Assembly (NCBI RefSeq): GCF_000236905.1
Contig: NC_016526.1
Span: 248,001-312,000 of the forward strand
From: Tetrapisispora phaffii CBS 4417
Lineage: Eukaryota > Ascomycota > Saccharomycetes > Saccharomycetales > Saccharomycetaceae
Reading direction: 5' to 3'
DNA: 64,000 nucleotides
Each line of letters opens with the position of its first letter. Within the stretch, counting starts at the first letter, position 1. The notes beneath the pieces were generated by a model. The model searched no databases, was not told the DNA's origin, and saw only the letters and a list, made by a program, of their open reading frames with translations. The translations under genes and the position numbers were made by a program. Shown one piece after another: positions 18,899 through 28,719 of this stretch.

Positions 18899-19734
18899 AT
18901 GGCAGTTGCTAGTCCTGCCAAAAAAAAGATTTTAATGCTGCATGGTTATATGCAATCTGACCGTATCTTTAAAGCAAAAGTAGGTGGGTTACGTAAAAAG
19001 CTTAAAAAGTTAGGATATGATGCAATGGTTCCTTGTGCCATTGAGGTAGCCGGTATTAAAGATTCGGATCCTGATGCTGCAGATGTTGCCAAAAAATTGA
19101 ATACAAGTGACGCTGACCATAACAAACTATATGGATGGTACATAAAAAATGGTCCTCCTACTGCAGTCAATGGTGATTATGAAATAAAACAACAAACTTT
19201 CGATTACCTTCGTGACTATATTATTGAGAATGGTCCATTTGAGGGTATTATGGGCTTCAGTCAAGGTGCAGGTGTTGCAGGTTATTTATTAACAGACTTC
19301 TATAATATCCTCAACTTAACAGAAGAACAACAACCGCCTTTTAAGTTTTTTGTCGCATTCAGTGGTTTTAGATTAGAACCTGATCAATATCAACAAACCT
19401 ATTTGGACAATCTAATTACTACTCCGTCGTTACATGTCATTGGTGAGCTCGATACTTTAGTCACCGAAGAGAGAAGCTCCTCACTTTTTAATGCATGCGC
19501 AGAGGGTTCGAAGACACAGTTAGTTCATCCTGGTGGTCATTTCGTACCAAGTTCTAACCCATTTCAAACTCAAATTTGTAATTGGATTCAAATGATAACA
19601 TTAAAAGACGATGACCCAAAGAAAAATCAACGCAAGAGAACACCAAAAACCATTCAAATGCCACTGATTCTGCAACAATACCTAACCTAGATAAAGATTT
19701 ATTAGATATGATTGATGCTTTAGGCTCAATTTGA
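18899..19734 (+). CDS. FSH3: FSH-family serine hydrolase, with C-terminal frame change
   Basis: Alpha/beta hydrolase of the FSH1/2/3 family (candidate lipase or esterase). The triad is visible as S121 (GFSQGAG), D185 (GELDTLV) and H214 (PGGHFVP). Frame 0 runs from ATG 18899 to a stop at 19690 (263 aa), but its last 10-20 residues are out of character. The -1 frame downstream ends at 19732-19734 in NLDKDLLDMIDALGSI, which closely resembles the S. cerevisiae Fsh3 C-terminus (LLDMIDSLG). The frame change lies between about 19609 and 19660; short A runs at 19622-19626 and 19645-19649 are likely sites. Restored length would be about 278 (Fsh3 266). Like MRE11 2.7 kb away, one A appears to be missing. 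S. cerevisiae: YOR280C, next to PLP2. Confidence 0.88.
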
Positions 19735-20151
19735 ATAGGCATATGTGATTTTCCATTTCCACAGATTATTCAACTTCAAGTAATAGTGATATAAAAATAA
19801 TTTTGAAAACAATACAATACATAATATAATTCTTTTGTACCATATAAGAATGTACATATACTTTATATTATTTCGGATAATATCAATTATATTAATCAAT
19901 TGATTGAATTCTTTGAAGTTAAAGATTCGATGATTACTTTATTATTTTAAGGGCCTTTATAATTTAAAGTGAAAAAAAAATATTTTGAAATTTACCTTTA
20001 AATAACATATATACAACTGAATGTCTAAAATGAGTTTAGGAAGTGTTTAATATCAAGACATTAGAAAAATACTATTTCTGTTAGAATACGTTTTACACCA
20101 GGTCAATTGATAATTGTAGGTTTTAACCTCCCAAAATATTGGAATACAATT
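19735..20151. other. FSH3-FMP42 intergenic region
   Basis: 417 bp, very AT-rich. In-frame codons upstream of the FMP42 ATG begin with TTG at 20107 and are not counted as coding. No specific element is recognised. Confidence 0.35.
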
Positions 20152-21630
20152 ATGATAAAAAATAAAAGGAGCCAAGTGATAGAATTACTACAGATAATTT
20201 GTGCTGTCATATGGTGTCTCCTATCTGCTGGTATTATCTTTGGGTTTGCTGCATTTAAGCAAGTACTAATCAATGAAGGGGTATATTCAGAGAGTTGTCA
20301 AACTAATGAAACTCGTTACTCTGAAGTTCAAACCATTATTCCTTGCACTGCCCAAGATTTGAAGTTAAACACCATGTTTACTGTTTCAGCAGCGATTACA
20401 AATGTACTAGCTTTACCGGTTGGCTGGGTCCTTGATATTTATGGTCCTAAAGTGTCTGGTATCATAGGCTCCAGTATAATATATTTTGGAGCGTTCAATT
20501 TCATAATGGCTGAATCTTTAATCGGTGAGTATTATGATCCATATCTTATTGGGTTTTTAATGCTAGCCGTAGGTGGCCCATTCGTATTTATTTCTTCTTT
20601 CCATTTGTCCAACATTTTTCCTGCCAGAGGGGGTATGATAATGGCCTTGATCACAGGATCTTTCGATTCGTCGTCTGCATTGTTTTTAATCTATAAGGTC
20701 ATCTATGAAAAATCGGATAACAAGCTTTCTTTGCAAAGATTTTTCTCATATTATTTAATTGTTCCTACATTCATTATTGTAGCGCAGATTTTCATTATGC
20801 CTAAACATTCTTATCAATCTCTCCCAAAAGAAAGCTACACCTCTGCCTCAAACCTAAATTCATGTGACACTGAATCTACACCACTAATATCAAATTATAC
20901 TGATGCTGCCACCTCTTATTCAGAGCAGCAATCTACAAGGACTCCCAGAAGAAGATCTTCAAGTGTCACCATCATGGCCGAAGCAAGACAGCACCTTCTT
21001 AATTATGATATCTTCGAAGAAATGCATGAACGCAATGTAAAAGAACAAATATTAAGTCCTTGGTTTTATCTAATGTTATTTTTTGCCGCTATTTGTATGC
21101 TAAGGATAAACTATTTTATTGCAACTATTAGATCACAAGTAGAATATTTACTTGGTGACGAGACCACATCTATTGAATTAAATAACTTATTTGACTTTCT
21201 ATTGCCAATCGGTGGCGTGGTAGCTGTGCCAATAATAGGCCATATTCTTGATAACATTGAGTTATCTAATATTATCAAGATTTTATCTGGCTTATCGATT
21301 ATAATTGGAGGATTAGGAATTGTACCAAATAGTTACGCATGCGCCCTAATTGAAATCGTACTATTTGTGATGTACCGTCCATTTTATTATACTGTAGTAT
21401 CTGATTACACATCAAAAATATTTGGGTTCACGACTTTTGGTACTGTTTATGGACTGTTAACCTTAACATGCGGTGTATTCAATATGTTACAGAGACGTTT
21501 AGATATAATCACACACACGACCTTCAAAATGAACCCACTTCCTGTCAATATTATTTTATTGGCGACAACAATTATAACTTCATCTGCTCTTATAATATTT
21601 ATGACTTCTCGCAACAAGAAGATAGCATGA
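20152..21630 (+). CDS. FMP42: Major facilitator transporter, FMP42 (YMR221C) type
   Basis: Polytopic membrane protein of 492 residues from the first ATG (S. cerevisiae Ymr221c 504). About 12 membrane segments are visible, in two halves separated by a polar Ser/Thr/Arg-rich loop (about 220-300). The first segment is ICAVIWCLLSAGIIFGFAAF, and an MFS-like loop VGWVLDIYGPKVSGIIG follows segment 2. S. cerevisiae Fmp42 has been found in mitochondrial and vacuolar preparations and its substrate is unknown; this family is distantly related to fungal amino-acid or monocarboxylate carriers. The upstream TTG-started extension (15 codons) is rejected because ATG at 20152 gives a normal N-terminus. Synteny: between FSH3 (YOR280C) and RFM1 (YOR279C) types. 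Confidence 0.82.
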   Translation: MIKNKRSQVIELLQIICAVIWCLLSAGIIFGFAAFKQVLINEGVYSESCQTNETRYSEVQTIIPCTAQDLKLNTMFTVSAAITNVLALPVGWVLDIYGPKVSGIIGSSIIYFGAFNFIMAESLIGEYYDPYLIGFLMLAVGGPFVFISSFHLSNIFPARGGMIMALITGSFDSSSALFLIYKVIYEKSDNKLSLQRFFSYYLIVPTFIIVAQIFIMPKHSYQSLPKESYTSASNLNSCDTESTPLISNYTDAATSYSEQQSTRTPRRRSSSVTIMAEARQHLLNYDIFEEMHERNVKEQILSPWFYLMLFFAAICMLRINYFIATIRSQVEYLLGDETTSIELNNLFDFLLPIGGVVAVPIIGHILDNIELSNIIKILSGLSIIIGGLGIVPNSYACALIEIVLFVMYRPFYYTVVSDYTSKIFGFTTFGTVYGLLTLTCGVFNMLQRRLDIITHTTFKMNPLPVNIILLATTIITSSALIIFMTSRNKKIA

Positions 21631-22320
21631 TTAAAACGATGTCACATTTTTTTACTCCTCCCCAATACCATTATAACGATATTAAATAACACCAACGGCC
21701 GTCAATTCTCAACCTTCTCAATACAGATAGAACTACATAATATATTCATAGTCGAACGTATACACTTAAAGTTAATATGTTTATTTATTTAATTAATGAA
21801 CAATTTCGTATTTTTGACATCGCAGTTGTCAAGAACAATTCAATGACACAGTATTATATTCGAGTATCAATTACGATGCAAAACTTTATAATCAAGCAGT
21901 TAGTTATTCCCCTCCCCCTCCTCAACATTCTTGAGGGGGAAACGCTACTTTAATGTTATTTATAACAAAATTAACTTAAACGAAAACAATGCACATAGTT
22001 AGTTTCGTTTCTGATCACTAAACACATCCAAGTGTCTGTCTCTGTTAATTATTTTTTATTATTATTGACATCAAAAATTGAAAAAAAATTTGATGTCGAG
22101 GGTCTTTTCCCATCGATAATACGAAATAATTAAACACTTTGAAACATATTGAAAAATAGTAAAATATATATTTATAAATATATTAAATGAAAATAATTGT
22201 GACGAACTATATTGATGTTTTTAAATTGTGTATTTATTTTTGTTAAACGATTGGAACTCGAATATAAGTGTTTATGGATTTGTAGTGAGACAAGTCAAGT
22301 GATAGTTACAGATTATTGAT
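21631..22320. promoter_or_regulatory. FMP42-RFM1 intergenic region with STRE-like hairpin
   Basis: 690 bp. At about 21908-21946 two CCCCT motifs and an AGGGG lie in a C-rich/G-rich inverted repeat (stem CCTCCTCAA with TTGAGGGGG, loop CATTC). CCCCT/AGGGG is the Msn2/4 stress-response element. It lies about 380 bases before the next ATG. The rest is AT-rich and unremarkable. Confidence 0.45.
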
Positions 22321-23454
22321 ATGGATTGCAACGATATTACAGACACTAAATTAAGTGATGCAAACGAAATGAAGGCTTCATCCCTGTCACTTAATGCAAT
22401 AGTTGATAATTTGAAATTTAATAAAGGAGACGATGAAGGTGCTGATACAAATAATAAGGTTGTTCTTATTTCTGATGTTAGAAAAGATGTTACTCCAGAG
22501 ATGACTGCTTTTAGTGTCGGTGAGGATTCAAAGGTTAAGTGTCCAGAAGAGGAAACATTAGAAAGCATCAAAAAAAAGCAAAATGAATTATTGGATGAGA
22601 TCATGAAATTTAGAGACAGTGTAAAACCAATTGAGTTCGAATCATACTATGATTACTTTACGCTGAAAAATTTTAAAAGGGGAATATCTGCAAGTGGACA
22701 AGTTGATTTTAATATGTTACGAAGACGAGAACATGGAATTTATTATAAAAAAATAAAGTTGGACAAAACATCACAAGGTAATGCCAATGATACTAATTCT
22801 ACAGCTGCACTGCCAATAACTACCACTACCACCAGTACTGGCAACATGTCAGACAATGAAACTAATCCGAGCGTTATTAAGGCCCAAGACGATGATGACA
22901 AAATTACAAAAGAAGAGGACTTTAACGAGTCTAAAAGCACGACACCAGAAGATATTGTGAGTTTACCTCCTAGAATCACTAGGTCGCAAAATTCCCAAAC
23001 TTCCATTAATAACTCAGTCACCTCGAAAGAAAGGAGACCAGTCAGTTCTCAATTCTTGGATGATTCAAAAAAACTAATAAATGGCGATATTTCAGTACAA
23101 TCTATAATTCCTAATAAATTTCTAGGAAACAACAGAAGGCGGTCTTCTAGAATTTCAAAAAGGATTACAGATAAGTGTTCCTATAATAACTCGAGCAACG
23201 AAAATTCTGATAATGAAGAAAGTGGTACATCTCATATCCAAACTCTATTTGAAAGAATTATTCCTAAAACACTTGATCCAATACGAAGGTCAGATTGGAT
23301 ATTACAGACTAAGGATAGATTCTCTTCTGAGAAGCATTTACAAACTCATCCTCAATATACTGTTATTAAAATGAATGAGTTAGTGTCAGAAAGAAAAATA
23401 CAATTCTTATTATCGAAATTTGAAGGTGGATTAGCTGGGGTTCGTAAAAAATAA
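22321..23454 (+). CDS. RFM1: Probable Rfm1, repressor of middle sporulation genes
   Basis: 377-residue, largely polar protein. The identification rests mainly on gene order (S. cerevisiae YOR279C next to FSH3/YOR280C) and on a conserved-looking C-terminus (VIKMNELVSERKIQFLLSKF then GGLAGVRKK). In S. cerevisiae Rfm1 (310 aa) joins the NAD-dependent deacetylase Hst1 to the DNA-binding protein Sum1 to silence mid-sporulation genes. A second structured block lies at about 80-140 (SVKPIEFESYYDYFTLKNFK). The middle is low-complexity Ser/Thr/Asn with basic patches (RRRSSRISKRI). No enzymatic motif is seen. Confidence 0.65.
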   Translation: MDCNDITDTKLSDANEMKASSLSLNAIVDNLKFNKGDDEGADTNNKVVLISDVRKDVTPEMTAFSVGEDSKVKCPEEETLESIKKKQNELLDEIMKFRDSVKPIEFESYYDYFTLKNFKRGISASGQVDFNMLRRREHGIYYKKIKLDKTSQGNANDTNSTAALPITTTTTSTGNMSDNETNPSVIKAQDDDDKITKEEDFNESKSTTPEDIVSLPPRITRSQNSQTSINNSVTSKERRPVSSQFLDDSKKLINGDISVQSIIPNKFLGNNRRRSSRISKRITDKCSYNNSSNENSDNEESGTSHIQTLFERIIPKTLDPIRRSDWILQTKDRFSSEKHLQTHPQYTVIKMNELVSERKIQFLLSKFEGGLAGVRKK

Positions 23455-23771
23455 ACCTTTGCCATTATATCGCCCTCTCTGAACATTGTTTACCAACGTA
23501 AGTTAACAGTTTCCTAATCAAGATGAAGATATTATTTCAAGGAAATGCGGTACTGTATTCAAGCGACTACTACGGATAAATAAGCGTTTTGTATCTGGAA
23601 GAATTAATAATAGATTTAATACCTTCATGATAATGAGATCATGTATTTGCATATGAAGTAAATGTAAATATCTGCATTATTAAAATTTTTTAATGAACTA
23701 AATAAGTGTCTATAGTTGTTTAATTTACTTTAACTAATTCCCATCCATTCATATATTTTGACACAAAATAA
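23455..23771. other. RFM1-ESC1 convergent 3' region
   Basis: 317 bp between the 3' ends of two convergent genes. It is AT-rich; nothing further is seen. Confidence 0.35.
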
Positions 23772-26700
23772 CTATTTCCTTCTTCTGCTTCTTTTGCCTT
23801 TATTGGATGTTGGAGCTGCTTGTGAGATTTGTTTCTGTTTAGTTGATTTTCTTCTTCTAGTCTTTTTGGAAGGAGGAGCAGCAGTATCTGGGCTGTCGAC
23901 ATTCCTCTTTCTTGACCGTAGCTCCCTTTTAGATCTCTTTGAAGATCGAGAAGGCAATGCAGGTTGGATTTTCTTACTCTCTTCCTTTTCAGTTATGTTT
24001 TTAATTTCCTCAGAGGAGTTTTTTTCAGTATTGATTTCTTCTTCTTGCTTCTGTGGTTCTTCAAAGTTTTCAGGGACAATTAAAGTGTCATAATTATCAT
24101 TATGAGTTTTAACTGGTTCTTCCACAACAACACCTCCAGTGGACTCATTTTTTACTTTCTTACTATTATTATTTATAGCGGATTCAGAAAGTAGGGTTTC
24201 TTCACTAGAATTAGTATTAATGTTCGCTTCACCATTTACTACATCCTCCGAATCATCTCTAGCATCAGTTTCTGTCGACTTGATATCATAATCGATATCA
24301 AGTTCGCCATGGTTATCATTCAAATCATCATCGTTAACTGGAATAGTCGAGTCATCAATTTCAACTTCTATTTTGTGATTTTGAATTCGTGAAAGTTCAC
24401 TTGGTAATTCTTCACTTATTTTACTCAACTGTTTTCTGTTTCTTATTTCAATTCCTGAATCGTCTTTAATATTTAAATTAGTAGAGTTACTAATTTCAAA
24501 CTCCGATGTATCAGGATTCTTTGCTTCAAAATAAGATATAGAAGACGCATTAATTCCGTCACCATTGTCTTTCATAGATAATTCAGATTCCATATCTGAA
24601 TTGGATGATATTTTGTGCTCTATCGTTTGAGTAAGTTGTTTCAATTTTGACATGTATGCTATGATATTTTGCCTATCCTCAAATACTAATGATTCCTTTT
24701 TTTGATCTTCTGAATGAATTTTCTTTAATGATGGATCTTCAACAATCGTTTGATTAATCAAAGGCTTAACAAAGTTACTTTCTTTATAGCCTAGGTCTTC
24801 TTCTAAATCCTTAAAATCGGTCTGTGAGTTATCACGATCAATTGTCTCAACTTCATCATGGTGTTTAGGAATTTCATAGCTTAAATTTGATACTGAATCA
24901 ACATTGCTCTTAAAATCTGTATTTTTGATGTTGTTCAGACTATCTGTGGTCTTAGTTCCTCCACATTCTCTTAATTCGTTGACTATATCTTTTTCATCAA
25001 TAACTACTTTTTCTGAAGTCTCACACAATTGTGCCTCATTCTCAGATAATTCTTCGTTATCGTCAAGTATAGTTTCACTATCAATGGCATCTATCATATC
25101 GATAGTTTTAACGAATGCTGGTACGGCAGAAGTCATGGATTTCAGATTTGTAAGCAAATATTGAAAGGCATTGATAGGTGCTTTCAAAACTTTCTTCGGA
25201 AATGAAGAATTGGTCGAATTATCTAAAGATTCTAGTCTATCAGTATTGTCTGTATTGACAACATAATCTGACGACGAAGGCTGACTGGCTGAACGTTTCT
25301 CAACTTCATCCGAATAAATTGGCAATTCTCTATTATCTAAAACAGTTGGAATTTCAGAATCCGCATTTTCATTAATTGAATTGACCAGCTCCTCGTGCGT
25401 GATGTTATTATCATGGGAACCTTGTCTCGCATCTTCAGTAACCTTTGTTTCAGTGAAGCCATACTCAGTGGTTTCAACCAACTGTTGATTTAATTCAAGA
25501 TCATTAGAATTATAATTATTAACCTCAGGTTTTTCATTATGACCTGCATTTGCTATTAAAACATCACCTGACACATTAAGTTCTATATTATTTGCTGTAT
25601 CAAATATATTTTCTTCAAGGGTATGCATCTCATTAATATCTATATCCATCTGAGGAAAATGATTTACACTCTCTGTCTTAATATCGTGTGCTGTATCAGA
25701 CATGGTTTGTTCGGTTTGTTGTCCTATGTTACTGTCCATAAAACTAGTTCTGATATCATATTCATAATCCATAACTAAACTAGAATTGGCTGCTAGCTCT
25801 TTCTCCATATTATTTTCTTTCATGTTATTTGAATTTTTATACAATATCAAAGGTTTATTTATAATTTCTTCTTTATCATCTAGTTCCATGTCTTCCTTAA
25901 TATCAAGTGCATCATTTTTTTCTACAGAAATATAGGAATCGACATTGGCCTCCACATGGTTATTTTCATTTATACTCATGGCAAGATCTTCCTTTAAATC
26001 AGTGGTAACAGGACCTTCTAAGTCAATATGAATTTCTTCTTTCACATCATTATTATCTTTTGTAATTTCCCTTATTGAACCTGGATCATCTATATTTGTG
26101 ACAATGACTTGTCGCTCTGCAGAAACTTCATTGTCCAATGCTGACTCAGTAATATTATCACCCGCCAAAGCCACCGACTCTTCTTGATGTAATGAGGATT
26201 CATCGAATTTCTTTTTATCCAATTTAATTTTGTCTAATGCTTTCAATGTTTCACTTAAAATATCTGATTGTAAATTTCCGTCATCATCTTCGGAGAATGG
26301 ATTTTCTGAAAATGCAGGTAGATATTCATTTTGGGATTGTAACACTTCTCTATTATCTTCATAAGATGTGCTACTGTAAACAGAACCAGTTAATACGATT
26401 TGATATTTTTTTGATTTAATCTCATCATTAGTCTTCTCACCATATGCATCCACTATTAATTTGCTGTTGTCCTCGTCAACAGAGAAGTAAGCGGTCTCGT
26501 TCAGCATAGTGGAATTTATGTCATCAAATGTTTGGTTTTCGTTAATGTCAGATACAGTTTCAACCAAAAGAGTTTGTTCAACAACTTTATCTTTCTCGTT
26601 CAAAACAATTGCATCCTCTTGTTCACTCTGTGAGGCAGCTTCGTAAACTGTATTCTCAGGGTCATTAAACCTGGAATCAGATTCCTTTTTGTTTTCCTCT

Positions 26701-28250
26701 TCATCGTCAATACTACCGGCTATTGGATCCTCAACATTATTTATATTTTCTTCTTGCATTTTTAGAACAGTACTTGCGATATTTTGGATGTTAAAAATGT
26801 TATCAGGTAAATTAAAATCAGATTCGATGTTTGTAGAATTTATATCCATATCATTATCAATATTGTCATCATCATTTCCATTTAATATTATATCTTTAGT
26901 TTTATTAACATCTAATTCTTCTGTTAAACCGTGGACGTGATCTATTTTAAAATTGTTATCAAATGATACATCTCCATTCTTAAAAGTATATTCACCTTCA
27001 CTAATGATAGCAAGTTCACTCTCTTCATCACTAACGTCCTTATCTGAGCTAGTTTCGTTATGTTCGCTAGTGCTCTGATCTTGTAAAGAAATATCAATAT
27101 TTTCAGCCCAAGTATCCTGATTAATAACATTTTGCAACAAATCATCGTCATTTTGATGATTATTATAAATTTCGGGTTTCAAATCATAATTCTCCTCTGA
27201 ATATAAGTGCTCTTGGTCAACGTTGTTATCCATGCCTTTAATATCATTTCCCATGTCATTATTTTCGTCATTATTATCTGAATGTGGGTTTTCATTTGAT
27301 GAATATTCTTCGTCAGGGGACGTATCAGCCTCGAGGTTAAAAAGAGGTTGAATATAGCTCGAATATTGGTCTCCGTATCTGTTATTATCATCATCCTTTT
27401 CCTCACCTTCAATATCAGGTTGCGATTCTTTACCACTCTCATTTCTTTCGCTCTTTAAAGTAGCATTTATGTGACCATCAATTACTATATCATCAATATT
27501 TTCTTCTTCCTTAACATCTTCAATTTCTGCAATATCGATGTCAGCCTCGTCAGGATTAGATGAATCTGAATCACCCTGATTGGCCTCTGAATCATTTATA
27601 CTGTCTCTAAATGTTTCATTATAATTATTAAATGATGTATCCGTCCTATACTCAACTTCCTGAGAACTATTTTCGTCATCATTCACAATGTTATAGTTGT
27701 CGATATTAATGTCGTGGGAATCATCATTATTTTCATCTAGTTCTTCTTCACCTGCAGAAACCTCTTCTATTATTTCAATATCTTCAGTTTCGGATTGCAA
27801 GTTTTCATCTTCAGAAATTTCTTCCATATTCTCTAATAGGTCATCAACGTAAGTTTTCAAGATGGTTTCAGCACTCTTCTCCTTCGTGGAACTAGTATTT
27901 AAATCACCTTGTTTAATATTTACTTCCTCTTTCACAACCTTCAAAATCTCTTTACCATCTGCTATAATTGATTGTATCCAATCGTAAGTAATATTGTCTT
28001 TTGAGGTATATTCTAGGTCTATATCCTGTTTATTTCTATTAGTATGCCTTCCACTAGCTCTTCGGCCACCAAACTTATTAGAAGACTTTATTCTATTTAA
28101 AACTGGATGATCAAAATGTACTTTGTTACCCATATGTTTCCCGTTAATATAATGTCTTTTATGATGTTCTGGTTTTCTAATTACAGAATTAAATCTTTTA
28201 AAGTTCCTCTTTGGAACAGTTAGCTTCAGGTTCCTATTTTGATCAGCCAT
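23772..28250 (-). CDS. ESC1: Acidic nuclear-periphery silencing protein Esc1
   Basis: 1492-residue, highly acidic protein (long Asp/Glu/Asn/Ser stretches). It has a short basic N-terminus (about 1-70, including LKLTVPKRNFKRFNSVIRKP) and a very basic C-terminus (SKRSKRELRSRKRN; ending GKRSRRRK). S. cerevisiae Esc1 (1658 aa, YMR219W) lies at the inner nuclear membrane, anchors Sir4-bound telomeres and takes part in nuclear pore basket organisation. Similarity outside the ends is mostly compositional, so the call leans on size, charge pattern and synteny with RFM1 and GUA1. The start is ATG 28250; an upstream in-frame TTG extension (to 28307) is rejected. Confidence 0.78.
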   Translation of the reverse strand: MADQNRNLKLTVPKRNFKRFNSVIRKPEHHKRHYINGKHMGNKVHFDHPVLNRIKSSNKFGGRRASGRHTNRNKQDIDLEYTSKDNITYDWIQSIIADGKEILKVVKEEVNIKQGDLNTSSTKEKSAETILKTYVDDLLENMEEISEDENLQSETEDIEIIEEVSAGEEELDENNDDSHDINIDNYNIVNDDENSSQEVEYRTDTSFNNYNETFRDSINDSEANQGDSDSSNPDEADIDIAEIEDVKEEENIDDIVIDGHINATLKSERNESGKESQPDIEGEEKDDDNNRYGDQYSSYIQPLFNLEADTSPDEEYSSNENPHSDNNDENNDMGNDIKGMDNNVDQEHLYSEENYDLKPEIYNNHQNDDDLLQNVINQDTWAENIDISLQDQSTSEHNETSSDKDVSDEESELAIISEGEYTFKNGDVSFDNNFKIDHVHGLTEELDVNKTKDIILNGNDDDNIDNDMDINSTNIESDFNLPDNIFNIQNIASTVLKMQEENINNVEDPIAGSIDDEEENKKESDSRFNDPENTVYEAASQSEQEDAIVLNEKDKVVEQTLLVETVSDINENQTFDDINSTMLNETAYFSVDEDNSKLIVDAYGEKTNDEIKSKKYQIVLTGSVYSSTSYEDNREVLQSQNEYLPAFSENPFSEDDDGNLQSDILSETLKALDKIKLDKKKFDESSLHQEESVALAGDNITESALDNEVSAERQVIVTNIDDPGSIREITKDNNDVKEEIHIDLEGPVTTDLKEDLAMSINENNHVEANVDSYISVEKNDALDIKEDMELDDKEEIINKPLILYKNSNNMKENNMEKELAANSSLVMDYEYDIRTSFMDSNIGQQTEQTMSDTAHDIKTESVNHFPQMDIDINEMHTLEENIFDTANNIELNVSGDVLIANAGHNEKPEVNNYNSNDLELNQQLVETTEYGFTETKVTEDARQGSHDNNITHEELVNSINENADSEIPTVLDNRELPIYSDEVEKRSASQPSSSDYVVNTDNTDRLESLDNSTNSSFPKKVLKAPINAFQYLLTNLKSMTSAVPAFVKTIDMIDAIDSETILDDNEELSENEAQLCETSEKVVIDEKDIVNELRECGGTKTTDSLNNIKNTDFKSNVDSVSNLSYEIPKHHDEVETIDRDNSQTDFKDLEEDLGYKESNFVKPLINQTIVEDPSLKKIHSEDQKKESLVFEDRQNIIAYMSKLKQLTQTIEHKISSNSDMESELSMKDNGDGINASSISYFEAKNPDTSEFEISNSTNLNIKDDSGIEIRNRKQLSKISEELPSELSRIQNHKIEVEIDDSTIPVNDDDLNDNHGELDIDYDIKSTETDARDDSEDVVNGEANINTNSSEETLLSESAINNNSKKVKNESTGGVVVEEPVKTHNDNYDTLIVPENFEEPQKQEEEINTEKNSSEEIKNITEKEESKKIQPALPSRSSKRSKRELRSRKRNVDSPDTAAPPSKKTRRRKSTKQKQISQAAPTSNKGKRSRRRK

Positions 28251-28719
28251 TGTTGTAGCAATTTTAGTGCAAGGTGAAATTAATGTATGGTCCACTATCT
28301 TCAGCAATTGTTGATTGTTTCTCTAGCCAAATTTAAATCTATTTTATTTTTAATTACCGGTTTTATTTATTGCCACTATATTAAATATTAACACTATTTC
28401 AATGTTTTCATTTTTCATTTACAGCTTTAATTTTAATATATCATGTACAAAAGTTACTGCGCGAACAGTTTTCTCAAAATGTAACAAAGTTTACAAGAAC
28501 CAAATTTATAAGAAAGTACTTTGCGATTGTTATATTTCTTCATTGTTGAAATAGAAACATGTACTTATGTAAGGTGATGAGTGAGCTAAATTAAATAGTT
28601 GCAATATTTTGTTGTGATAAATTATCTAATATGGTCTATAAACCTATGTAACAACATTATGAAAGAGAGAGTTTAAATTTTTAATTGATGTTAACTTGCC
28701 TACCTGAGCGCCAGTTTGA
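28251..28719. other. ESC1 upstream region and GUA1 3' flank
   Basis: 469 bp, AT-rich. No recognisable element beyond general A/T tracts. Confidence 0.35.
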
